7,086 nucleotides of DNA from Micrococcaceae bacterium UBA6021 (lineage in GTDB: Bacteria; Actinomycetota; Actinomycetes; Actinomycetales; Micrococcaceae). This document shows, piece by piece, positions 1 through 7,086 of the stretch (the stretch's first letter is position 1; every line of letters begins with the position of its first letter). The translations under genes were made by a program, and so were the position numbers. Location: NCBI GenBank assembly GCA_002427975.1, contig DIZT01000284.1:1-7086 (forward strand). The letters are read 5' to 3'. The notes beneath the pieces were generated by a model. The model saw only the letters and a program-made list of their open reading frames with translations. It ran no database searches and had not been told where the DNA came from.

Positions 1-1508
1 ACCACGCGCAGCCCGTCAATGCCGTACACCTTGAGGGCTGGGTCGACGACCGCCTGCTCGCCGGTGCCCATCGCGCAGGTGCATGAGGGGTGCAGGGCGG
101 TCTCGCCGTCGCGGCCGACCCAGTCGAGGATCTCCTCGTCCGTCTGGACGGAGCGGCCGGGAGAGAGTTCCCCGCCGCTGAAGGGATCCAGTGCCGGCTG
201 GGACAGGATGTCGCGGGTGACCCTGACGGCCTCCACCCATTCCCGCCGGTCCTGTTCGGTGGAGAGGTAGTTGAACTGCATTGAGGGGTGTGCGGCCGGA
301 TCTGTGGAGGTGATCTTCAGGCTTCCCCGCGCGTCGGAGTACATGGGGCCCACATGGACCTGGTACCCGTGCTTGGCATCGGCTTTCTGGCCGTCGTAGC
401 GCACTGCCACCGGCAGGAAATGGAACATCAGGTTGGGGTAGGAGACGTCCTCGTTGGAGCGGACGAAGCCGCCGCCTTCGAAGTGGTTGGTGGCTGCCGG
501 TCCCTTTCGGCGGAGCAGCCACTGGAGACCGATCAGCGGGTAGCGCCACAGGCTGAGGTACGGCTGCATGGAAACCGGCTGCTTACAGGAGTGCTGAACG
601 TACACTTCCAGGTGGTCCTGCAGGTTTTCGCCGACGCCCGGCAGGTCCACCACCGGCTTGATGCCCAGCGACAACAGGAGCGCGGAATCCCCCACGCCGG
701 AGAGCTGCAGCAACTGGGGCGTATTGATCGCGCCGCCGCACAGCACCACTTCCTTGGCATCGACGGTGTGCAGCCGGCCGTTCCGACGGTAGGTGACCCC
801 CGTGGCGGTTGTGCCGTCGAAGTTGACCTTGGCCGCAAGCGCCCGAGTGCGGACCGTCAGGTTCTTCCGGCCTTTATTGGGGCGCAGGTAGGCGCGCGAC
901 GCCGAGAGCCGCTGGCCCTTGTGGACGTTCCGGTCGAACGGGCCGAAGCCCTCCTGTCGGTACCCGTTGACGTCATCCGTTCGCTTGTGGCCTGCCTCCT
1001 CCGAAGCCCGGAAGAAGGCCTGGAACAGGGGATTGCGGGCGGGTCCGCGCTCCAGGACCAGGGGTCCGTCGTGGCCGCGCAGCTCGTCGTTCGGAGCAGA
1101 GGCCAGCGCAGTCTCCATCCGCTTGAAGTAGGGCAGGCAGTGGGCGAAGTCCCAGGATTCCATTCCGGCGTCGGCTCCCCAGCGCTCGTAGTCCAGCGGG
1201 TTGCCGCGCTGGAAGATCATGCCGTTAATGGAGCTGGAGCCGCCCAGGACCTTGCCGCGGGCGTGGGCGATCCGCCGCCCGTGCATGTGGGGTTCGGGAT
1301 CGGACTGGTATTGCCAGTCGTAGAACCTATTGCCGCTGGGGAACGTCAGCGCCGCCGGCATCTGGATGAAAAGGTCCCACGGGTAGTCGCTGCGTCCGGC
1401 TTCAAGGACCAGCACGGTGTGCGTCCCGTCCGCGCTCAGCCTGTCCGCCAGGACGGATCCGGCGCTTCCGCCGCCGACAATCACGTAGTCGTAGCTCTCG
1501 TTCGTCAT
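1..1508 (-). CDS. betA: Choline dehydrogenase, GMC oxidoreductase (3' end cut by window edge)
   Basis: This FAD enzyme of the glucose-methanol-choline family probably oxidises choline to betaine aldehyde and possibly on to glycine betaine. The frame is open for 502 codons and runs off the left edge. Visible motifs are the FAD-binding VGGGSAG at residues 11-17, the LEAG strand end at 35-38, GMC signature 1 ([14 protein letters not shown], 84-97), GMC signature 2 ([15 protein letters not shown], about 259-273), and the catalytic-histidine block [13 protein letters not shown] with His473. The last visible residues, [10 protein letters not shown], start the conserved C-terminal block. The second active-site His/Asn, about 40 residues after His473, is outside the window. 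The ATG is set by AAGGAG at 1518-1523, 9 nt upstream. It is the fourth gene of the leftward operon, 61 nt after dimethylglycine oxidase. The HPSCTC block is typical of choline dehydrogenases, but another alcohol substrate cannot be excluded. No betaine aldehyde dehydrogenase is visible; it may lie to the left. Confidence 0.9.
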   Translation of the reverse strand, partial: MTNESYDYVIVGGGSAGSVLADRLSADGTHTVLVLEAGRSDYPWDLFIQMPAALTFPSGNRFYDWQYQSDPEPHMHGRRIAHARGKVLGGSSSINGMIFQRGNPLDYERWGADAGMESWDFAHCLPYFKRMETALASAPNDELRGHDGPLVLERGPARNPLFQAFFRASEEAGHKRTDDVNGYRQEGFGPFDRNVHKGQRLSASRAYLRPNKGRKNLTVRTRALAAKVNFDGTTATGVTYRRNGRLHTVDAKEVVLCGGAINTPQLLQLSGVGDSALLLSLGIKPVVDLPGVGENLQDHLEVYVQHSCKQPVSMQPYLSLWRYPLIGLQWLLRRKGPAATNHFEGGGFVRSNEDVSYPNLMFHFLPVAVRYDGQKADAKHGYQVHVGPMYSDARGSLKITSTDPAAHPSMQFNYLSTEQDRREWVEAVRVTRDILSQPALDPFSGGELSPGRSVQTDEEILDWVGRDGETALHPSCTCAMGTGEQAVVDPALKVYGIDGLRV

Positions 1509-1549
1509 CAGGTAAATCTCCTTGGGGCGTGGTCTGGGAGTCGTGTTGA

Positions 1550-1566
1550 GGGCCTGGATAGGGCCC
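1550..1566 (-). other. Weak stem-loop between dimethylglycine oxidase and betA
   Basis: GGGCC (1550-1554) pairs with GGCCC (1562-1566) across a 7-nt loop, in the 61-nt gap after the dimethylglycine oxidase stop. There is no T-run on the leftward strand after it, and betA follows with its own strong ribosome binding site. It is more likely a weak processing or stability element than a full terminator, or simply chance in GC-rich DNA. Confidence 0.2.
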
Positions 1567-1569
1567 GGT

Positions 1570-4086
<2,517 letters not shown>

Positions 4087-4103
4087 TTACTGCGTGCATG
4101 GAG

Positions 4104-4120
4104 GGGCCCTTTGAGGGCCC
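4104..4120 (-). terminator. GC-rich hairpin between purU and dimethylglycine oxidase
   Basis: GGGCCCT (4104-4110) and AGGGCCC (4114-4120) form a perfect 7-bp stem with a 3-nt loop, 12 nt after the purU stop codon in the leftward direction. No T-run follows, so this is not a canonical intrinsic terminator. In high-GC actinobacteria such stems may act as weak terminators or as 3'-end stabilisers that lower expression of downstream genes. Here it could set the ratio of purU to dimethylglycine oxidase transcript. Its function is inferred. Confidence 0.35.
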
Positions 4121-4131
4121 GCGGTGTGGCT

Positions 4132-5097
4132 CTAGCGGAAGACGACGGTCCGGGAGCCGTTGAGGAGGACGCGGTGTTGGCAATGCCACTTCACCGCGCG
4201 GGAAAGGGCGATCGCTTCGGCGTCGCGGCCTGCCGTTACCAGGGAATCCGGATCCACGCCGTGGTCCACCCGGAAGACTTCCTGCTCGATGATGGGACCT
4301 TCGTCGAGGTCGCCGGTGACGTAGTGGGCAGTGGCGCCGACCACCTTCACGCCGCGTTCATAGGCCTGGTGATAGGGCTTGGCCCCTTTGAATCCGGGCA
4401 GGAAAGAATGGTGGATGTTGATGGCCCGGCCGTGGAGTTCCCGGCAGAGGCCGTCGGACAACACCTGCATGTAGCGGGCCAGCACCACAAGGTCCGCGTC
4501 GTATTCGTCCACGAGTTCCAAGAGCCGGGACTCCGCCTGCGGTTTGGTGGACGCCGTTACGGGTACGTGGATGAAGGGAAGCCCTGCTGTTTCCGCCATC
4601 GGGCGCAGGTCCTCATGGTTGGAGACGACGGCGGCGATGTCCGCCCCCAGGCTCCCGGCGCGCCAGCGGAAAATGAGGTCATTGAGGCAGTGGCCGAACT
4701 TGGAGACCATCACCAGGATGCGCTGCGGCCTGTCGTCGTGGAAGCTGTAGGACATACCGAACTCGCCTGCAATCTCCGCGAAGTCGGCGGACAGGGAATC
4801 GGCTGTGCTGGCGGCGCTGCCGGCACGATTGCCAGCAGTTCCTGCCAGCGTGCCGGTGAAGGCGGTGCGCAGGAAGAGGGTGTTGCTGACGTGGTCATCG
4901 AACTGCTGGTGCTCGGCGATGTCGAAGCCGCGCATCGCGAGGAAACTGGACACGGCGTGGACGATCCCACGGCGCTCGGCGCAGGCAACGGTGAGGACGA
5001 ACGGCGTCGCCTGCTGCCCGGATCCCGCCAGTTGCTGCCCGACGGGGGCCGCGGAACGGGTCCGTTCCTGCAGCTCGTTGCTCAGTTGTAGGGTCAA
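4132..5097 (-). CDS. purU: Formyltetrahydrofolate deformylase
   Basis: PurU hydrolyses 10-formyl-THF to formate and THF. From the TTG start it has 321 residues. An ACT-like domain begins near residue 33 (PFVLTVACAERRGIVHAVS) and is followed by a formyltransferase-fold hydrolase domain (about 124-321). Catalytic residues match the family triad: Asn227 and His229 in NIHHSFLP, and Asp265 in GDLDEGPI, with the same 38-residue Asn-to-Asp spacing as GAR transformylase. An in-frame GTG at 5106 would add three residues, but it lies inside the Shine-Dalgarno sequence, so TTG is preferred. Two oddities are a 32-residue extension before the ACT domain and an Ala/Gly/Thr-rich stretch at about 81-101, which look like low-complexity insertions. 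Sitting between the ferredoxin and dimethylglycine oxidase, it probably recycles THF loaded with methyl-derived one-carbon units, rather than acting in the purine-linked role known from E. coli. Confidence 0.93.
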   Translation of the reverse strand: MTLQLSNELQERTRSAAPVGQQLAGSGQQATPFVLTVACAERRGIVHAVSSFLAMRGFDIAEHQQFDDHVSNTLFLRTAFTGTLAGTAGNRAGSAASTADSLSADFAEIAGEFGMSYSFHDDRPQRILVMVSKFGHCLNDLIFRWRAGSLGADIAAVVSNHEDLRPMAETAGLPFIHVPVTASTKPQAESRLLELVDEYDADLVVLARYMQVLSDGLCRELHGRAINIHHSFLPGFKGAKPYHQAYERGVKVVGATAHYVTGDLDEGPIIEQEVFRVDHGVDPDSLVTAGRDAEAIALSRAVKWHCQHRVLLNGSRTVVFR

Positions 5098-5103
5098 GAA
5101 CTT

Positions 5104-5110
5104 CACCTCT
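5104..5110 (-). promoter_or_regulatory. Ribosome binding site that decides the purU start
   Basis: On the minus strand AGAGGTG (followed by A) closely matches the anti-Shine-Dalgarno complement GGAGGTGA. The in-frame GTG at 5106-5104 is the last three bases of this element, so it cannot easily be both binding site and start. The TTG at 5097-5095, 6 nt after the element, has normal spacing and is the better start. Confidence 0.65.
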
Positions 5111-5140
5111 TAGCTTGAAATGGAGTATTGCCGGTAGTGG

Positions 5141-5491
5141 CTAGACGTGGCCGTTGACGGTCAGGCCAGGTGGAAGATTGGGTGCCTCGCTGGATTCCTC
5201 GACCATGATCTGGCCGTCCACCACGGAGACCTTGTGGACTCGCACCGGCAGCTTGGCCGGCGGGGCGTCCACTTCGCCCGTGCGGAGATTGAACTTGGAT
5301 GCGTGAAGGGGGCATTCCACCTCGCAGCCTTCCACCCACCCGTCTGCGAGCGACGCGTCCTGATGGGTGCAGGTGTCGTCCAGGGCGAAGAGCTCGCCAT
5401 CCTCCGTGTGGAACACAGCGATTGGTGGGGACGTGTCGAGACGGACTGCATCCCCGGGGGCCAATGCAGTAAGTGGGCAGGCGATGTGCAT
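5141..5491 (-). CDS. Rieske [2Fe-2S] ferredoxin of a three-component oxygenase
   Basis: This small soluble electron carrier has 116 residues, the usual size of BphA3/HcaC-type ferredoxins. It would carry electrons from a flavin reductase to a Rieske oxygenase. The cluster ligands are complete: Cys41 and His43 (CTH), and Cys60 and His63 (CPLH), each in the normal context (DDTCTHQDASL and VECPLHASKF). There is no signal peptide or membrane segment. The ATG has AAGAGG at 5500-5505, 8 nt upstream. It is the first gene of the leftward operon, 43 nt before the purU start. Homologues are often annotated as 3-phenylpropionate or biphenyl dioxygenase ferredoxin. The neighbours (dimethylglycine oxidase, betA, purU, and a divergent reductase and probable oxygenase) point instead to glycine betaine N-demethylation. 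The fold and role are sure; the partner and substrate are inferred. Confidence 0.93.
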   Translation of the reverse strand: MHIACPLTALAPGDAVRLDTSPPIAVFHTEDGELFALDDTCTHQDASLADGWVEGCEVECPLHASKFNLRTGEVDAPPAKLPVRVHKVSVVDGQIMVEESSEAPNLPPGLTVNGHV

Positions 5492-5515
5492 CTGATAAAC
5501 CTCTTTCCCAGTTGA

Positions 5516-5528
5516 CGGGCTCAGCCCG
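5516..5528. repeat. Short palindrome in the ferredoxin leader
   Basis: CGGGCT-C-AGCCCG is a perfect inverted repeat with 6-base arms around one base, 25 nt upstream of the ferredoxin ATG. As RNA it could fold into a 4-bp stem with a 5-nt loop just before the ribosome binding site. It may be chance in GC-rich DNA. Confidence 0.25.
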
Positions 5529-5562
5529 ACCGGCGGGTTGTGCCATCATCAACGCCGATCAC

Positions 5563-5573
5563 AATACGCAACA
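5563..5573 (-). promoter_or_regulatory. Operator half-site copy, ferredoxin side
   Basis: On the minus strand TGTTGCGTATT matches 10 of 11 bases of TGTTGCGTAAT at 5677-5687 on the plus strand. The 9-mer AATACGCAA (5563-5571) recurs exactly at 5685-5693. Only one arm of the 15-nt palindrome seen on the other side is kept here; the second arm is degenerate. It overlaps the expected transcription start of the leftward promoter, where a bound repressor would block initiation. The regulator is unknown. Confidence 0.45.
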
Positions 5574-5602
5574 GAGTGATCCATGCCACTCTGCCTTGTC
5601 AA
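5574..5602 (-). promoter_or_regulatory. Putative leftward promoter (ferredoxin-purU-dmg-betA)
   Basis: Reading leftward, a consensus -35 TTGACA (5602-5597) is followed after 17 nt by TCACTC (5579-5574) in the -10 position. The -35 is perfect. The -10 is poor, as is common in actinobacteria, and this could mean an activator is needed. The predicted start near 5567 gives a leader of about 75 nt. Confidence 0.45.
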
Positions 5603-5628
5603 GGGCTCCCCCTTAATAAAACCGACCC

Positions 5629-5657
5629 TTGACACCCCCTCGTGGTCTGCGTCACGC
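5629..5657 (+). promoter_or_regulatory. Putative rightward promoter (reductase-oxygenase)
   Basis: A consensus -35 TTGACA (5629-5634) is followed after 17 nt by TCACGC (5652-5657), a poor -10. The layout mirrors the leftward promoter, whose -35 lies 26 nt away, with an AT-rich stretch (5613-5621) between them. The predicted start is near 5664, about 60 nt before the reductase start codon and upstream of the palindrome at 5679-5693. Confidence 0.45.
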
Positions 5658-5678
5658 TGTGTCGCATACAGAACGTTG

Positions 5679-5693
5679 TTGCGTAATACGCAA
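5679..5693. promoter_or_regulatory. Operator-like palindrome TTGCGTAATACGCAA
   Basis: This is a perfect inverted repeat: 7-base arms TTGCGTA and TACGCAA around one central A. It lies 31 nt before the reductase ATG and just downstream of the predicted rightward start, a position typical of a repressor roadblock. The heptamer TTGTTGC runs into the left arm (5676-5682) and recurs just to the right at 5695-5701. One arm is repeated across the intergenic region at 5563-5571. Size and symmetry fit a dimeric helix-turn-helix repressor such as IclR or GntR type, but no regulator gene is in the window. Confidence 0.6.
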
Positions 5694-5724
5694 TTTGTTG
5701 CATTCAGGTAACGGGAAGGCGGCC

Positions 5725-6975
5725 ATGCAGACATTGGCAATAGTGGGGGCATCCTTGGCGGGAATCTCGGCCGCCCGTGCAGCCCGAGCCCAAGGCTTCG
5801 GAGGAAGGCTCGTCCTCATCGGCGACGAGCCGCATCGGCCCTATGACAGGCCGCCCCTGTCCAAGGATTTCCTGGCGGGAAAGATCACCCCGGAACACCT
5901 CTTCCTGGAGAGTCCCGGAGAGGAGGAAGCCGGGGATCCGCTCCGGGCCGAGTGGGTGCTGGGAGCAGCGGCACGCAGCCTCGACGCCGCGACCCGGACG
6001 GTAACACTTGACGACGGCACGGAAATAAAGGCCGACGGCGTGGTCATCGCCACCGGGTCATCCGCGCGGACGCTGCCCGAACTCGCCGGGCTGGCGAACG
6101 TCTTTACCCTGCGGACCGTGGACGACGCGCAGGACCTCGCTCCCGAACTGGTGCCGGGGACCAGGCTCGTCATCGTCGGCGCCGGTTTCATCGGCGCCGA
6201 GGTAGCCTCCACCGCCCGCGCCCTCGGAGTTGAAGTCACCGTCGTTTGCTCGGGCGCCGTTCCGCTCAGCCGCCCTCTGGGTGCGGAGATGGCGGGCGCC
6301 CTGGCCGCGTTACATGGAATTAACGGGGTGGAGCTGATTTGTGACGCCGCCATCGAGTCGTATTACAGCGGCGAGGGAGTGGTCAGCGGGCTCCGCCTCT
6401 CGGACGGCCGCTACGTGCCTGCCGACGTCGTGCTGGTCGCCATCGGTGCCGTGCCCAACACGGCCTGGCTTGCCGGCTCTGGCCTCGAGCTCGGCGACGG
6501 CGTCCTGTGCGATCCGATGGGCCGTACCAACGTGCCGGGCGTGGTCGCCGTCGGCGACTGTGCTGCGTGGCTCGACGAAGAGTCCGGACAACACCGGCGC
6601 GTGGAGCACTGGAACATTGCAGTGGAGCGCCCGGCCCTCGCCGTCACGGCGCTCCTGGACCCCGGGGCCGCCCGTCAGCCGCTGAACCTGCCGTATTTCT
6701 GGTCCGACCAGTACAACGTCAGGATCCAGTTCGCCGGTCACGCCCGGGACGCCGACAGGGTGGACATCGAGGCCGGGGATCCCGCAGCTCACAGCTTCCT
6801 GGCCGTCTACTACCGCGGCGGCCAGCCTGTAGCCGTCCTTGGCGCCAACCAGCCCCGCCTCTTCACCAAGTGGCGGCGGCAACTCAACGCCGCGCGAGCC
6901 ACGGCCGCGCAGAACGCTCCAGCCCAGACGACCGCTGCCCAGCCTGCGCTGGCAGCATCCGCCAGTTTCGCCTAA
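5725..6975 (+). CDS. NAD(P)H:ferredoxin reductase, FAD-dependent (BphA4-like)
   Basis: This flavoprotein oxidises NAD(P)H and would reduce the divergently encoded Rieske ferredoxin. It has 416 residues, near the family's 400-410. Domains in order: an FAD-binding Rossmann fold (VGASLAG, 7-13; RPYDRPPLSKDFL, 38-50; ATGSSAR, 109-115), an NAD(P)H-binding fold (VGAGFIGAEVA, 151-161), the second FAD contact VAVGDCAAW (274-282), and a C-terminal reductase domain with YFWSDQY at 324-330. At the end of the second strand of the NAD(P) fold, where NADH-specific relatives such as BphA4 have Glu, this protein has Cys175 (VTVVCSG), so cofactor preference may differ. The last 27 or so residues are an Ala/Thr/Gln-rich tail, probably disordered. 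The ATG at 5725 is chosen because the FAD motif starts right after it, with GGGAAGG at 5713-5719; upstream in-frame ATG 5629 falls inside the promoter. It is the first gene of the rightward operon. Confidence 0.92.
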   Translation: MQTLAIVGASLAGISAARAARAQGFGGRLVLIGDEPHRPYDRPPLSKDFLAGKITPEHLFLESPGEEEAGDPLRAEWVLGAAARSLDAATRTVTLDDGTEIKADGVVIATGSSARTLPELAGLANVFTLRTVDDAQDLAPELVPGTRLVIVGAGFIGAEVASTARALGVEVTVVCSGAVPLSRPLGAEMAGALAALHGINGVELICDAAIESYYSGEGVVSGLRLSDGRYVPADVVLVAIGAVPNTAWLAGSGLELGDGVLCDPMGRTNVPGVVAVGDCAAWLDEESGQHRRVEHWNIAVERPALAVTALLDPGAARQPLNLPYFWSDQYNVRIQFAGHARDADRVDIEAGDPAAHSFLAVYYRGGQPVAVLGANQPRLFTKWRRQLNAARATAAQNAPAQTTAAQPALAASASFA

Positions 6976-7025
6976 TCCCGACACACCTTCCAAACCCCGA
7001 CGTCAGTCACCGCAGAGGAGTAAGA

Positions 7026-7086
7026 ATGACCACCGAAGTCTTCACGCCCAGCCTGATCCCCACACTCCCGGGCCAGGCCTACGTCA
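7026..7086 (+). CDS. Probable Rieske oxygenase alpha subunit (first 20 codons only)
   Basis: The ATG follows GAGGAG (7015-7020) with a 5-nt spacer, 50 nt after the reductase stop and with no terminator between, so it is probably cotranscribed. The visible 20 residues contain IPTLPGQAYV. An LPG-x-x-Y stretch is common near the N-terminus of Rieske alpha subunits of the GbcA / carnitine oxygenase type, before the Rieske domain. A reductase and a ferredoxin without an oxygenase would have no purpose, which strengthens the guess. If right, this is the catalytic part of a glycine betaine demethylase with a Rieske centre and a mononuclear iron, all beyond the window. The reading frame and start are well supported; the function is inferred from little sequence. 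Confidence 0.6.
   Translation, partial: MTTEVFTPSLIPTLPGQAYV

Noticed and set aside
16..838. Minus-strand frames of 177 and 101 codons overlapping betA
   Set aside because: They are alternative frames of the same strand. The betA frame reads through the whole region without a stop and carries the GMC motifs; there is no sign of a frameshift.
5103..5552. 149-codon minus-strand frame over the ferredoxin
   Set aside because: It is an out-of-frame shadow. The 116-codon frame carries both Rieske ligand motifs and a good ribosome binding site.
5629..5724. Upstream ATG that would extend the reductase by 32 residues
   Set aside because: The extension covers the predicted promoter and palindrome, does not resemble the family, and the Rossmann FAD motif starts right after the ATG at 5725.
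5141..6975. Aromatic-ring dioxygenase system (phenylpropionate or biphenyl type)
   Set aside because: The ferredoxin and reductase families are used by many Rieske oxygenases. The neighbouring genes are all choline, dimethylglycine and one-carbon functions, and no ring-cleavage or beta-subunit gene is seen.
6310..6993. Minus-strand open frame opposite the reductase gene
   Set aside because: It is antisense to a reductase with intact FAD and NAD motifs and has no recognisable protein features.

Overview
The window is GC-rich and carries closely packed genes with clear Shine-Dalgarno sequences. It looks like a chromosomal catabolic locus of a high-GC actinobacterium of the Arthrobacter / Pseudarthrobacter / Paenarthrobacter group. 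The main reason is the 831-residue flavoprotein: from memory it matches the dimethylglycine oxidase of Arthrobacter globiformis (830 residues) almost end to end, with the known catalytic residues in register. No search was run, so the genus is an inference.

There are two divergent gene sets around a regulatory region at about 5492-5724. Leftward (minus strand), in transcription order, are a small Rieske [2Fe-2S] ferredoxin (5491-5141), a formyltetrahydrofolate deformylase PurU (5097-4132), dimethylglycine oxidase (4065-1570) and a GMC-family choline dehydrogenase BetA (1508 to beyond base 1, with its last 40-50 codons missing). Gaps are 43, 66 and 61 nt, so this looks like one operon. Rightward (plus strand) are a BphA4-type ferredoxin reductase (5725-6975) and, 50 nt later, the first 20 codons of a gene whose N-terminus resembles a Rieske oxygenase alpha subunit (7026 onward).

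Together the genes suggest choline and glycine betaine catabolism. BetA would oxidise choline towards glycine betaine. A three-component Rieske demethylase (reductase, ferredoxin and the clipped oxygenase) would take betaine to dimethylglycine plus formaldehyde. Dimethylglycine oxidase would then give sarcosine, passing the methyl carbon to tetrahydrofolate as 5,10-methylene-THF. PurU would hydrolyse the 10-formyl-THF derived from it to formate and THF, freeing the carrier. The individual families are well known. The less ordinary points are the three-component architecture (the textbook Pseudomonas betaine demethylase GbcAB has two components), the electron carriers split across a divergent promoter, and an uncharacterised operator-like palindrome (TTGCGTAATACGCAA) with a half-site copy on the other side of that promoter.

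The intergenic region holds two outward-facing TTGACA boxes arranged as an inverted repeat (CCCTTGACA) around an AT-rich centre. No RNA genes, insertion sequences, CRISPR arrays or phage genes were seen.
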